A stretch of DNA of 64,000 nucleotides from Siphonodentalium dalli (Eukaryota; Mollusca; Scaphopoda; Gadilida; Siphonodentaliidae): contig CP136061.1 in the NCBI GenBank assembly GCA_032622095.1, positions 21,392,991 through 21,456,990 of the forward strand, read 5' to 3'. Made by a program: the position numbers and the translations under genes. The notes under the pieces were generated by a model. It was not told the DNA's origin and searched no databases. It saw only the letters and a program-made list of their open reading frames with translations. This document shows, piece after piece, positions 32,181 to 44,209 of the stretch (the first letter of the stretch is position 1; each line of letters starts with the position of its first letter).

Positions 32181-32607
32181 ACCCATGAATGCTCTTGAAC
32201 AATTATCTGAATATAGATATTTATAGGGAATAGTACAAGTAAAAAGTATGAAACTTAAGTTTTACCTTATCCATCAAGAGTATTAATTTTATATTTGTAT
32301 TTTATGCTCTTTATGGAGAGGGTGAAAATTATATTATACTGTGCGCAATAGTCTGTGGTCAACACCCTATCACCAACCTTCAACGGGAGACCACCTGTCA
32401 TGAGAGTTTGATTGGACAAAAGGTGTGGTCTTTTAAGACAGGTTTTACTGTAAACATATTTATGTTATAGAAAATCTGGCTTATGATTACCTTGTGCATG
32501 TCTTGCAGTTAGTTTTTTGTCGAAACTATTTAAATTATTGACTTTGGTCACGTGATACATCTTCTTACCAGTCGCTTTTCTCAAACCAGTAAGATCGCTA
32601 TTTAAAC
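32181..32607 (+). other. Intron stretch, nothing recognised
   Basis: AT-rich, with no element termini or exon. Confidence 0.5.
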
Positions 32608-34137
32608 TAAGGTCCCCAGAGCAGGATAGTGTCACCAAATTCACCCTCTGGGTCCTCATTCTGCTTAATCCTCAACTGCTATGGGAGACCTGGGATCAGA
32701 TTGAAGTTCCCCATTTGAAGTTGGTGATGCGCATGTTCACCCATTACCGTACTGACCCGGCTCAAGGCCCATGCCCGTGTTTAAGCCCACCCATATCTTT
32801 TGGCCAAATTCCATGCACAGGGGTATATTCGAGTTTAGGCCCACCCCAAATTTTGTTCAATTTCAGCGGTGGTAAGTAAGTATTTTCTATCAGCTTGTAG
32901 ACAGCAATAAAGATTGACGAACTCGACAAATATAATATTTATATTAAAAACGGAAAAATTATACTTTGTAGGCAAGTGAGAATAATCAATAAAATAAAGT
33001 GAATCTTAAAATCTCATTTGTTTATTCAATTATACTTCCCGGGGAAACCAATCGTTAACAGACATCATATCTGAAAACGCGATAAACATGAGTGCTTCAA
33101 AAGCCAAGCGCGTGCAAAACTAACCTGTCCAACCACGGTACTGTAAAAACATATTTTTCGTGTTCAGTGACGTCGGTATGTTCCTACATGTGGCCAAACA
33201 CAAAGAACTGGCTTCCTGGTTATGTAAACACAGTGTTAACACCATGGGTATAATAATGGGGCAGAAGGGGAACTTGTCATTCAACAACCATGCCTTCCAA
33301 ACTATGTCAATGCGTTATACACTCGAAACCAAAATAAGGTTATCGACATTAACATTTTTAAACTGCATTTTGTTCACGTTTTACAGTATAAACAGTTTAG
33401 GAGCAATAACTCTAAATATTCAAACACATGCTTTTAGCAGAAATACATCATCCTGTCTTTTGTCAATACTGTTAATTAATTACACTCACTGGCTTTTGTT
33501 AAACATGCAATTAGTCGCTATTGTAACATCTTCTATGCGGACAACGGATCACGAATAAAGCGCTGGGTTTATTATTCTAATCGGATTAAGTCTCAACATT
33601 GATATAAACTATAGTCTAGACTACTATATTATATAGTATAGACTATAGATACGGGATTTACCGATAACCCACACTGTTTACAAATTAGTCAAATTGTGTC
33701 ATTTATCTGGAAGCCGGGTATATTTCCCGATACTCAGCGTTAGATCGGCTTTCATCTATTTCATCAGTTTTACTGTCTCGATTTCTTGGGATTTTTGGTT
33801 TGCAAAGGGCCATATCCGAGTTTAAGCCCACTTGTGTTTTTGAGCTCAAATAAAACAAAGGCCCCCTGGGCCTAAACCCGGGTCAGTACGGTAGTCACCT
33901 TGATTATGTAATCTATCTTCTGCAAATTATGGGATATAGAAATTGAACAGGGAAAAAAGAACTAAAAACAACGTTAATTTAAGACACTGTAGATAGTTCC
34001 CAGAAGATGAGGCCTAAGAAAGAGGTCCCCAGAGGGTTCATTTAGTTATGCCAGCCTGCTGATAGGATAGCATCACTAAATTTCCCCTCTGGGGACCTCA
34101 TTCTGCAAATGAAAGACACACCAATTCAAAACTTGTA
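32608..34137. mobile_element. Long hAT-like foldback element split by a 1.15-kb insertion
   Basis: The left hairpin is partial (AAGGTCCCCAGAGCAGG...CACCAAATTCACCCTCTGG). The spacer GATGCGCATGTTCACCCATTA continues after the insertion as TAGTCACCTTGATTATGTAA. The right hairpin ends near CAATTCAAAACTTG. It matches the long form at 24338-24727. Confidence 0.7.
32747..33891. mobile_element. TA-flanked 1.15-kb inverted-repeat element
   Basis: CCGTACTGACCCGG at the left is the exact inverse of CCGGGTCAGTACGG at the right, with TA on both sides. Inner arms are weaker: GTTTAAGCCCACC / GAGTTTAAGCCCACTT-type blocks. A 132-codon frame at 33160-33558 has no recognisable motif. Probably a non-autonomous DNA transposon; a mariner-like class is suggested by the TA only. 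Confidence 0.75.
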
Positions 34138-34205
34138 TATCCATATTTTTCGCACAGCGTTTACCGACTTGAATTGGAGGAATATAAAGGCCTGTTCGAG
34201 ACAGT

Positions 34206-34394
34206 CAAGCCTTGAAATAGGGTGTCTGTCAATTGCAGAATGAGGTCCCCAGAGGGTGAATTTAGTGATGCTACCCCGCATAGCGGGCTAGCATCACCAA
34301 ATTAACCCTCTGGGAACCTCATTCTGCTGAGGTGTAAATTCACCCTCTGGGGACCTCATTCTGCAAATGACAAGACACCCTATTTCAAGGCTTG
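34206..34394. mobile_element. hAT-like MITE, internally deleted
   Basis: CAAGCCTTGAAATAG...CTATTTCAAGGCTTG. The second hairpin has lost its left arm (GAGGTGTAAATTCACCCTCTG junction). The flanks GAGACAGT and GAGAGTCA match poorly. Confidence 0.75.
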
Positions 34395-34568
34395 GAGAGT
34401 CACATCAATAGTTTTGTCAATGAAAGTCATTATAGCCTTCACACAATTTCTACCAACTGCACAAAAGTCCATGATGAGCAATGAGTATTTAGTCATAAAA
34501 TTTTATGACTTTTGTCTTTCTTTTTAAATTTTGATCTTCTTTTGATCAATAAATTAACTCATTTTCAG

Positions 34569-34711
34569 ATGCGACTACACATTTACACCTGATGGAGAAA
34601 CGAAGCAGTTCCTACTAGAAGACCAGGAGCAAACGGTTGTCAATGTTATTGAACCAATGGCTTGTGATGGTCTCAGGACTATTTGTGTGGCATACAAAGA
34701 TTTTGTTAAAG
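34569..34711 (+). CDS. ATP2B: PMCA exon 6: end of nucleotide-binding domain
   Basis: After the split lysine it reads CDYTFTPDGETKQFLLEDQE, QTVVNVIEPMACDGLRTICV and AYKDFVK. IEPMACDGLRTICVAYxDF is strongly conserved in PMCAs at the end of the N domain. The exon ends after one base (AAAG|GTAAAT). Confidence 0.97.
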
Positions 34712-34753
34712 GTAAATCATTCTGTTTTTGTGTGATCTTAATATTATCTCTTG

Positions 34754-35318
34754 ACAAGGCTCCCGGTGCCTCACTTTTGGAGGTTCATATCTCATAGGGT
34801 AGCAAGATTTTATGGGTTGTCGAGGTGCATAACACATTGGGTAGCAGCACATTATTTTATAGGTTGTAGAGGTGCATAACACATATGGTAGCAGTACATG
34901 ATTTTACAGTTGTATGAGTTCTAAAAAATAAGTATCTGGGGGAGGAGGGGGGGGGGGCATAACTGCCAGTGTGGCCTGTGTTTGCTGTGACATATTACTG
35001 GTTTGATGGTTTAATTATTTTACAGTGAAAAATTTGGATGCGTAACATGATTTTCATATTTAGAGTAGGCCAACTCCATATGTTTGGTTATAGGAAAATA
35101 GTGGCAGACCTGTTAATTACTGTCCACTATCGGCTGAGCAGAGACAAAAAGTTATTTTGTTGACAAAAAAGGAAAATTTCAGAACCTGGCAATGGTTTGT
35201 GCAAAATTGAAACTAACTGCTGCAGATATTGTCTTAGTTTCCCACTGTGTAAGGCTTCATACAGCATTCATTGTTGAATGCCAATCTTGAGAATCAACAA
35301 TTTTAAGCCAGATCCAAC
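34754..35318 (+). other. Intron stretch
   Basis: Contains an imperfect ~55-bp direct repeat (GGTTGT(C/A)GAGGTGCATAACACA at 34815 and 34860) and a G-run at 34945-34958. Otherwise nothing recognised. Confidence 0.5.
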
Positions 35319-35571
35319 CAAGCCTTGAAATAGCGTGTCTGTCATTTGCAGAATGATGTCCCCAGAGGGTGAATTTAGCGATGCTACCCCGTATAGCGGG
35401 CTAGCATCACCAAATTCACCCTCTGGGAATCTCATTCTGCTGATGTGTAACAGAATGAGGTCCCCAGAGGGTGAATTTGGTGATGATAGCCCGCTATGCG
35501 GGGTAGCATCACTAAATTCACCCTCTGAGGACCTCATTCTGCAAATGACAGACACCCTATTTCAAGACTTG
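35319..35571. mobile_element. hAT-like double-foldback MITE
   Basis: CAAGCCTTGAAATAG...CTATTTCAAGACTTG with two hairpins. No convincing 8-bp duplication remains (GATCCAAC versus TTTGCGGA). The long frames across it on both strands follow from the palindromes. Confidence 0.78.
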
Positions 35572-35880
35572 TTTGCGGATCGAAGGCTTTTTAGCTGTGG
35601 AAATATTTCTGGCCAAGGCAATTTTTTGCTAATTAACATGGCTGTATTTGACCGTCATATAAAACCTCTGGTAATGGTGGAGAGGGTTTGCTTCCTGCAT
35701 ATGGGTGTTTCTTTCAAGAAAAGCTTACAGGATACATATATTCGAGAAAGTATTTCAGCTTAACCTTTTCTCTACTAAATACTCATTGATGAATAGTTCC
35801 CTTAGGAATTGTTTAGTTCTTTATAAGCAAAGCTGCAATAAAACGACAAAGTTACTCTCATACTCATATTTTGATTTCAG

Positions 35881-36005
35881 AAAAGCCAGACGATAATCAA
35901 GAATTAATTCCAGCAGAAGGGATTGACTGGGAGAAGGAGGATACTGTAGTCCGGGGTCTGACATGTTTGTTAATTGTTGGAATTGAAGACCCAGTACGAC
36001 CAGAG
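35881..36005 (+). CDS. ATP2B: PMCA exon 7: P-domain hinge (GIEDPVRPE)
   Basis: Encodes (E)[20 protein letters not shown] then [20 protein letters not shown] and E. The DPVRPE segment is the conserved DP(V)R hinge entering the phosphorylation domain. The first part is a variable acidic linker. Acceptor TTTGATTTCAG, donor GAG|GTAGGT, phase 0 at the end. The 309-bp intron part before it (35572-35880) shows nothing, apart from TTAACCTTTTCTCTACTAAA near 35760, resembling a family E end. Confidence 0.97.
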
Positions 36006-36079
36006 GTAGGTATAATCTGATAAATGTATAGAGGATTCCTGCAGGTTTTGGTTCTATGCCATTGCTATTTCCCCACTAT

Positions 36080-37310
36080 TTAATCTTTTCATGACTGGAT
36101 CTTCCTGAAATTTTGCAGAAACCATGAGCCTCGCATATATACTAGTAAGAGAATGCATTGGCCTAACACAAGGCCAGCCACCCAGCGGCCTCATTCCCCT
36201 TCCCAACCTTGACTTAATATGGGTCACAAAATAGCCACAGGCCTAGGTCAGTCCGCTTTTTACACAGGACGAGCGATCACCGACACTGATGATTAACAGA
36301 TTGCAAGGAATCCCACACTTGGTGCCTGAATATAACATGATCAGTAGCGTGGACCATGTGCACAATTGTCTACACAATCCTGGGTAACGCTTTGTCGGGC
36401 AAATGTTTAGTAGTAATCAGCATTTCGCATTTTAATTTACTGTAGATTTCTGTCTATAAATCCCAATTTTCTGACCCACTATTTCTCCTCAAAAAGCGGT
36501 AAGTCATATGGGGCGGGCGCTGAATTCTGAGCTACAACCGTGAACACAGGTGAGTTTTGGCAGTCCCTGCGACGAACAGTGCAGACACCTTTTTCATCAA
36601 AACAAGGTCTGGATCAATGAAATGTTTAATTAAAAATAAAACAAAATATTAATAGTTATTATCAGTGTATTTATTCCCTATCCAATGATTATTATTCCAT
36701 TATACGAATCCAGCATGAGGTCATCTCCGCCTGAGGAACGGCTTTTGATTTTACAACAAATTGTTTTAATCGGTACTGTGAACAAAATACAAAGAGAGCA
36801 GGCATGCAGAACGTTAGCAAGTGACATGAGCTCTGCTCATGGCGTAAAACAAACACTTGTTACTGCCAGACAGTATGACAATGTGTCTTTTGCCAACTGC
36901 GGTAGTCTTTGATGTCGGCTTTTAATAATGCTACTGTTATAAAAGTCGTTGTATTCCATTGTATGCTGTTGTGCTGACGTGCTGTTGTGCTTATATGCTT
37001 TTAGTTCATTAACTTGAGATCTAAGAAAGATGGTCTGTTTTAATTTGGTTTCTATACGAAGCTTCAATTTTCATGCTTGTTGTCTCAAGTGCAAGGAAAT
37101 GGCTACTTTTCACTGATAAACATCCAAATTTTCTCCCGACAGGGTGGCTGGTATGTGCTTCCCAAATACAGCCACATTCCCTAACCCCTAGCGGAAACCC
37201 TGCCTAACAATATCTACCTTGACTCCCTATGAGAGACTCGAATATATAAGAGAATGCATTGGCACAGTGTTTTCACAAAATTACAAGAGGCTCCAGTCAT
37301 GGAAGAGTTG
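36080..37310. mobile_element. TTAA-type MITE, family C, split by a 1.03-kb insertion
   Basis: Left part: TTAATCTTTTCATGACTGGA and a half hairpin to CATTGGCCTAACA. Right part: CCTAACAATATCTACCTTGA to CTCCAGTCATGGAAGAGTTG. Between them lies unrelated sequence (36169-37202). Confidence 0.65.
36169..37202. mobile_element. Insertion within family C MITE, flanked by CCTAACA
   Basis: CCTAACA is present at 36162-36168 and 37203-37209. The right end CCCCTAGCGGAAACCCTG looks like a hAT terminus (inverse CAGGGTTTCCGC). The left end (AAGGCCAGCCACCC) does not match it well, so the left terminus may be rearranged. No transposase frame recognised. Confidence 0.55.
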
Positions 37311-37643
37311 ACATGATATATAATAATAACAATTGACCGATTCATAAGGATTTTTGTAATATTCCTGTCACGCATTGTACACCGTACACTTAATTGAATG
37401 ATCGTTCGGTTGATCGTGCAAGGGTTAGTCTGGAAGTGAACATTTCTATTTCCCCCTTATCAGGGATAACGATATTTATCTACCTGCAACTTTATCTATA
37501 ATTCATTGGTGAGCGTATAATAAATGGAAATATTGGAAACATATTTAGGGTCCAGATCATTTCATATAACTAACCCCCACTCGAAGATTGAGTTTACTTG
37601 TCCTTCCAAGGTGGTAACTCAACTATTCTGCCAACTGTCTAGC

Positions 37644-38009
37644 TTAACCCTTTACCCAACAGAATGGCCCTGTGCCAATGCATTCTCTTATATATGCGAG
37701 TCGACCATAGGTCGCCTCGCATATATAAGAGAATGCATTGGCTTAACACATTAAAAATTATAAAATTGTTAAAGAATGTAAGAAATTTATTTTTTAGGCC
37801 AATGCATTCTCTTATATATGCGAGGCGACCTATGGTCGACTCGCATATATAAGAGAATGCATTGGCACAGGGCATAACTGTAACCATCACAATGTGGTCA
37901 AGGAGCCGGTACCAATGATATCCATATTTGTATGGTTCTATTGAGACAGACCGAAGATATTTTAGGCTGTTGAAACTTTATTTGGCCGGTTTGTTGGGTA
38001 AAGGCTTAA
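37644..38009 (+). mobile_element. TTAA-flanked MITE, family A
   Basis: Complete copy with a short spacer (GAATGTAAGAAATTTATTTT). The right end has one change, AAAGGCTTAA instead of AAAGGGTTAA. A diverged GCCATCTTAGATTTTACACT unit of the 164-bp repeat follows at 38100-38165. Confidence 0.85.
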
Positions 38010-38261
38010 CTTGATAAAGTCAAGTTTGAGCTGTTGCCATGTTTCCGTCAACAATGTTCAGGGTCACCTCTATATGGGAAATATCGAATTTGAACGATTT
38101 TTGATCGAATCATGTCCACCGGCAGCCATCTTAGATTTTACACTTTGCAGACTAAATCCTTTGGCACACCCTATTACCAACATTTTCTATTTAATATTGA
38201 TCCCCAACATCATGTGGGTCTTTGAAGTGACCTTTAGATGTGAGCTATCAAAATAAATATT

Positions 38262-38382
38262 GTTAGGCCAATGCATTCTCTTATACATGTGAGGCTCCCT
38301 GTGGGAGACACGGATATATAAGAGAATGCATTTGCACAGGGTTTTCCCAAATTTCTGGAATCTCCTGTCGTGGAAGGGTTAT
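38262..38382. mobile_element. TTAA-type MITE family C, right-hand fragment
   Basis: One hairpin (CCAATGCATTCTCTTATACA arms) and the right end CTCCTGTCGTGGAAGGGTTA. The left end is missing. Confidence 0.5.
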
Positions 38383-38426
38383 TCATTTATCTGTGTTTTA
38401 TATTTTATATTTATTGACTTTTGTAG

Positions 38427-38606
38427 GTCCCAAACGCTATCAGAAAGTGCCAAAAGTCTGGAATTACTGTGCGTATGGTTACCGGTGATAATATTAATAC
38501 TGCTAGGTCCATTGCTGCAAAATGTGGTATCCTGGAACCGAACAGCCAGTTCCTCGTTATGGAAGGCAAGGAATTCAACAGGCGAATTAAAGATCAAAAT
38601 GGAAAT
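38427..38606 (+). CDS. ATP2B: PMCA exon 8: P domain with VTGDN
   Basis: Sixty codons: [60 protein letters not shown]. MVTGDNxxTARxIAxxCGI is the conserved P-domain motif that positions the nucleotide and Mg2+. Phase 0 at both ends. Acceptor TTTTGTAG and donor AAAT|GTGAGT. Confidence 0.98.
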
Positions 38607-38782
38607 GTGAGTAATTGTATCTGATTGGACCGAATAGTATCTCTGCTTCTACTGATGAATATCTTGGATCAGTTTGATAACAGAACTGCACAAATTTTAT
38701 TTCAGGTGTTTCCTATAGTGTCAGATTTTGCGACATAAGCATAATAACTCTTAACGCAATATTTGATTTTGTCCAAATACAG

Positions 38783-39255
38783 TTAACCCTTTCAGTGTCA
38801 GGGGCCGATCTCATCGGCCCTAATTTACAGTCTAAAATCGGCCCTAAAAAAAATCTTTTTTTATTTGTTTTTTGTTTTTGTTTTAGATTTGTTTGGGTTG
38901 AATTTTTTTTGGGTATGCTTAAGCATGCTATAGCGAATTTAAAAACAAACTGGATAAAACCTTAGGGGCATGTTATAACTCAAAACTATAACCAAGTATT
39001 CATAGTAATAATTTTGATGCCCATGAAAAACGTAAGATTCCCTGGTACTAAACCTACAAAATAAGTCTGTTAAAGAATATAAGAACAAATTATTAAAATT
39101 GTAAAAAATAATAACAAATGATGAAAAATTGTTAGGCCAATGCATTCTCTTATATATGCGAGGCGACCTATGGTCGACTCGCATATATAAGAGAATACAT
39201 TGGCACAGGGTATATGGGTTGATACAAAAATCGGACCTGGCACTGAAAGGGTTAA
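38783..39255 (+). mobile_element. TTAA-flanked MITE, family B
   Basis: Full-length, like 951-1409: TTAACCCTTTCAGTGTCAGG, then GGCCGATCTCATCGGCCC, the internal CTTAAGCATGCTATAGCG, one hairpin, and CTGGCACTGAAAGGGTTAA. Confidence 0.82.
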
Positions 39256-39470
39256 TGGTTTCTATTCATTAACAACTTAGATGAGTTTGAAAAGCAATCA
39301 TGTACCTCCTTGATTATTTTCCTAATTAATAGATACCTACAGTGTTGTGCAAGCATAAATTTGTATGGATGTTTTAGTATGTATGTACATGCCTCACCAC
39401 TCTAGCCTGTAAAATGGTAGCACACATCAAACTTGGCTTGTTCAACAACTGCTGTAATAATGTAACTGTT

Positions 39471-39870
39471 TTAACCCTTTACCCAACAAACCGGCCAAAA
39501 CCGGCCAAATAAAGCTTCAACAGCCTAAATTATCTTGGGTCTGTCTCAATAAAACCATACAAATATGGATATCATTGGAACCGGCTCATTGACCACATTG
39601 TGATGGTTACAGTTATGCCCTGTGCCAATGCATTCTCTTATATATGCGAGTCGACCATAGGTCGCCTCGCATATATAAGAGAATGCATTGGCCTAAAAAA
39701 AATCTTTTTTTAACACTTTTTAATATTTTTTCTTACATTCTTTAACAATTTTATAATTTTTAATGTGTTAAGCCAATGCATTCTCTTATATATGCGAGGC
39801 GACCTATGGTCGACTCGCATATATAAGAGAATGCATTGGCACAGGGCCGTTCTGTTGGGTAAAGGGTTAA
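39471..39870 (-). mobile_element. TTAA-flanked MITE, family A, reverse orientation
   Basis: Complete, starting TTAACCCTTTACCCAACAAA and ending TTCTGTTGGGTAAAGGGTTAA in parts. Both hairpins are intact. Confidence 0.85.
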
Positions 39871-40025
39871 GAGCTTAGGGATTCATGTGATTAAGCGCTA
39901 TATAAAATCTATCCATTATTTTTATTAAAATTGTCTGATCCAGGAATCAAACATACGACTTTGTGGTCAATTATACAATGCTCAGAATGATTACCTTCTT
40001 CAATATTTCTTTCCTTTATTTTCAG

Positions 40026-40220
40026 GTTGATACCCAAAAATTTGACAGTGTGTGGCCTGACCTCCGTGTTTTAGCTAGGTCATCTCCACAGGATAAATAC
40101 ACATTAGTCAAGGGAATAATCGAAAGCAAACTGAACCCTAACAGGGAGGTAGTGGCTGTCACTGGTGATGGAACCAATGATGGTCCCGCTCTCAAAAAAG
40201 CTGATGTTGGATTTGCTATG
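40026..40220 (+). CDS. ATP2B: PMCA exon 9: P domain with [11 protein letters not shown]
   Basis: Sixty-five codons: [85 protein letters not shown] carries the aspartates that coordinate Mg2+ at the phosphorylation site. Phase 0 both ends. Acceptor TATTTTCAG, donor ATG|GTGAGT. Confidence 0.98.
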
Positions 40221-41092
40221 GTGAGTAAATTAGGCTTCTGCAAATCACTTTTTTCGTCAAATTGAAACAGAGGTCAGATTTCACATCGAATTTAACCACC
40301 ATAATTTAAAGTTCAGCGACAATAACCATTTGTTTTCGTTGTCGGCAATTATAGAAAAAATTATTAGTTATTTATCACTTCATCATGGCCCTACACTGAT
40401 TATACTAATGGCTGATTATACTGGAAAATTTTATTTATAAATGAAATCGGACTAGAATAAACCACTGAATACAAAAGAGGAAAAGAATTTCGGGAAATTA
40501 CGCCGAGACCAGGATGTTTAACTTTGGCATTTTACATGTGTGCAAGGAGAGGAATCCAATGTGTTCCTCATGATGGACGGTGAGTAGTTGGGATAAATCT
40601 ATTGTTTGTGTCATGGTGACATAGGCTCCTGGCCCTAGGATATAACAATTTCTTTGATGGTTATAACGAGATTGCCTAAATTTTGCCTGAAGTCTGTCTG
40701 CATAGAATTGAAAAACAATTATTGACTCAAGTCTGTTGTCTGTACAATGAAATTAGAAAAATCCCCTTAAGTCTGTCTGCAATTTAATTCTATCTTTAAC
40801 TTTTGTGTTATGACTTCTTGTTGTGCTTCCAATCTTCACGATGATGATGATTGGTTATTTGTATAATATTTACAAGCTTATGACCATGGTGATAGTTAAC
40901 AAAAATATTATATTAAACAGGAGTGGCATGGCCCAGATATGCCGACTTCCTGTCGCTCCAACGTATACAAACAAGGCCCTCAAGAAAATGTGATCAAGTC
41001 ATATTTACAATTTTCGGATTATTTTATTGGTAGTTGCACTATTCCAATTTTAGATTATCATTTTGAAGCTCAGCCCTGATGTCTAAGAAGGG
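40221..41092 (+). other. Intron stretch, nothing firm
   Basis: AT-rich. A fragment near 40915-40965 (GGAGTGGCATGGCCCAGATA...CTTCCTGTCGCTCCAACG) resembles 19040-19065. No other feature. Confidence 0.45.
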
Positions 41093-41113
41093 TGTAACGA
41101 TTAATCGTGACAC

Positions 41114-41586
41114 CAGGGTTCTCGCTGCCACTTGCCAAATTTGGCAAAACATATTTTCATTTGGCAATAGCTTTGGCAAGTCATTTTTAATTCTGCTAGG
41201 GAATTGAAAAATATTGGTCTATCAATACTATTAATTTCAGGAAACGTTTCCAATATAATTGCATTATAGTTGTGTGTTATAAGGTTTAAGAAAAGTTAAC
41301 ACCTCTACTAAGATGCAGTTAATCCGATACGATTAGTGTCGACAAAAGGAGGGATTACTAACTAGTATGTGTTGTTGTTGTTGTTCTTGTAGTTCTAATT
41401 CTCTTTGTTTTTGACAATTAAACCTAAGTTCTAAATCATATCGATATCAACAGTTGCACAAACAGCAATTGTCGAAATATGTCAGTCCATGTTGCAGAAA
41501 CTGATAGCATTTGGCAATTTCTAGAAGAATTTGGCAAAAAATATTTTCATTTGGCAAAAGTAATTTTTGGTCCAGCGCGAACCCTG
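41114..41586. mobile_element. hAT-type non-autonomous element, 473 bp
   Basis: CAGGGTTCTCGCTG at the left and CAGCGCGAACCCTG at the right, with the exact 8-bp direct repeat CGTGACAC at 41106-41113 and 41587-41594. Subterminal ATATTTTCATTTGGCAA arms are repeated on both sides. It contains a short TGTTGTTGTTGTTGTT tract. Non-coding. Confidence 0.88.
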
Positions 41587-41877
41587 CGTGACACATGTGT
41601 ATAACAATTCTTTCTGAAAAATCGTATCACAATATGTTATAAATGATGTATTGAAATTCACTTATTTTCATATTCTGAAATATATTGTCGACTACATGAA
41701 GTTCCTTAGCGGCTGTGATTGGTAAATCTAGCATTCAACACTAGAAAATAGTGTTCAACTAAAGCTTAATGATAAATTTAAATGTTTCAGTGTGACTATT
41801 TACCTTAGGAATGGAATGGTATGTTATTAGAAACGGAAATATTATACCAGGACACTATTAAAATTTTGTTATTGGGG

Positions 41878-42248
41878 GTTAAAGTGATGTGAAACACTCC
41901 GGTTGTGTGATCAAATAGAAATAAAGAATAATCTTGATCAGAGTTGTTATTTTTAATAATATTAATCCAAATTTACAGCACACACCGTCATTCTTATATA
42001 TTAATTAAATACAATGACTTTCGATCGTGAAATAATTTGCGTTAGTTTATCGCCGATTGTTGCGTCCCGAATCGGCATGTAAATATTTACAATTAAGTGT
42101 AGTTCAGACGATGATTTCTATGGAATGGTACGGTTGATTTGCTTGAGATTTTCGACGATGTTAGTAGAATGCTACATTCCTCCAGTAGGCGCAGCGCCTG
42201 CATACTAACTTGTCAATTTCAAGCACCCGAACAAGTCCATGATATATC
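41878..42248. repeat. Dispersed repeat (GTGAAACACTCCGGTTG family), copy 2
   Basis: Partner of 5158-5533 in the same order and orientation, with GCCGATTGTTGCGTCCCGAA intact. Confidence 0.65.
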
Positions 42249-42278
42249 TCTAAAACTTCAACAATTGTGTAAGTCTAA

Positions 42279-42608
<330 letters not shown>

Positions 42609-42615
42609 TAGACAT

Positions 42616-42823
42616 ATAGGAACCCTTTCTCGACTGGTACCGTGCCTTTGCAGCATTAAAGATCATGTGCCAGTGCATTCTCTTATATATGCGAGTCTCC
42701 CATAGGCCAATGTATTCTCTTCTATATGCGAGGCTCCCTATGGGAGACTCGCATATATAAGATAATGCATTGGCACAGTGTTTTCACAAAATTTCAGGAA
42801 GCTCCAGTTATGGATAGGGTTAA
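42616..42823. mobile_element. TTAA-type MITE, family C, left end degraded
   Basis: Left ACCCTTTCTCGACTGGTACC, hairpins with TCTCTTATATATGCGAG arms, right end CTCCAGTTATGGATAGGGTTAA. Confidence 0.55.
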
Positions 42824-42838
42824 AATAATTACTTCTTA

Positions 42839-43165
42839 TATATAGAGGATCTCACATGAGTTTCTATTTTATACGGAATTTATCAACCGAGTTCACTAAA
42901 TTCGATTTGAGCCGAGGTTTACCGAGGCTCAAATAGAATTTAGAGGACGAGGTTGATAAATTACGTATAAAATAGGACGAGTGTGAGATACCTTTTATCA
43001 CATGATCAAATAAACCCGAAGCAACGCGAAATATTCATCGAAAACAACAATCATAAACTACAGCGATCGCAAGTTATTTGAAGAACGCCGTGACGTCATC
43101 GCACGCGCTGATATTAAACGTGTCTATTACCGATAATGCTTTTATGGCCAAATTATGTGATAAAT
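42839..43165. repeat. Foldback-bearing dispersed repeat, copy 2
   Basis: Same order as 9119-9452: GATCTCACATGAGT, the foldback around GAGCCGAGGTTTACCGAGGC, and the tail with GTGACGTCATCGCACGCGC. The residual intron 43166-43504 shows nothing else. Confidence 0.7.
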
Positions 43166-43504
43166 CAATGTATGTGGTCTCACAGGAATGCAGTCCATCT
43201 TTTCTATTCCACACACACGATAAATATGACTGACTTTTTTAACTTTCGTATTATTCTCAATGAAATTTTGATTAATCACTTTGAATTTGACACCGTTATT
43301 AACAACCATGGGAACCTGATCATATTTATTTTTGGCTGAGTTATTTCTCTTTTTGACCAAAATGGTTTCAATATATGTACTAGTAATTATGTTTGAGTTT
43401 TTAATATCTTCAATATTTGGACAATGCTTTTGAAACTTGCTTTCATTATAATTTTTCATCGTTCGAATGACTCTTCTCTGAAATTGATATCCTTTATATT
43501 ACAG

Positions 43505-43718
43505 GACAGTCCTCTGAAGGCTATCCAGATGTTATGGGTGAATCTTATTATGGATACCTTAGCATCGTTGGCGTTGGCCACAGAACTTCCCAGTGAAGAG
43601 TTGCTGGAAAGAATGCCATATGGACGAACAAAGCCATTGATCTCACTCACTATGATGAAAAATATCTTGGGTCATTCTATTTATCAATTAATTGTTATAT
43701 TTGTGCTGTTATTCGCTG
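43505..43718 (+). CDS. ATP2B: PMCA exon 11: TM6 and TM7
   Basis: [71 protein letters not shown] plus one base. [11 protein letters not shown] in TM6 includes the asparagine and aspartate used for the single PMCA calcium site. RKPYGR-like [12 protein letters not shown] is the cytosolic loop, and the end is TM7. Donor GCTG|GTAAGT. Confidence 0.98.
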
Positions 43719-43808
43719 GTAAGTTGTAACTTGTAATTTATAATTTGAAAATAAATATGCTTACGATGTTTGCGAATAATGAATTTTAATCACCAGCAGG
43801 ATAGCCTA

Positions 43809-44209
43809 TTAACCCTTTACCCAACAGAAGGGCCCTGTGCCAATGCATTCTCTTATATATGCGAGTCGACCATAGGTCGCCTCGCATATATAAGAGAATG
43901 CATTGGCTTAACACATTAAAAATTATAAAATTGTTAAAGAATGTAAGAAAAAATGGTAAAAAGTGTTAAAAAATGTGTTTTTTTTAGGCCAATGCATTCT
44001 CTTATATATGCGAGGCGACCTATGGTCGACTCGCATATATAAGAGAATGCATTGGCACAGGGCATAACTGTAACTATCACAATGTGGTCAAGGAGCCGGT
44101 TCCAATGATATCCATATTTGTATGGTTCTATCGAGACAGACCGAAGATATTTTAGGCTGTCGAAGCTTTATTTGGCCCGTTTTGGCCGGTTTGTTGGGTA
44201 AAGGGTTAA
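43809..44209 (+). mobile_element. TTAA-flanked MITE, family A
   Basis: Complete copy; the ends and both hairpins are intact. Confidence 0.85.

Noticed and set aside
33160-33558. 132-codon frame inside the TA-flanked element
   Set aside because: No transposase or other family motif seen. It was kept as part of the element description but not called a gene.
35335-35763. Frames with SVICRMRSPEGEFSDA-like peptides (also 4400s, 5672, 6965, 45647, 47746, 47789)
   Set aside because: They are read through hAT-like foldbacks in both orientations, so the peptide repetition reflects the DNA repeat.
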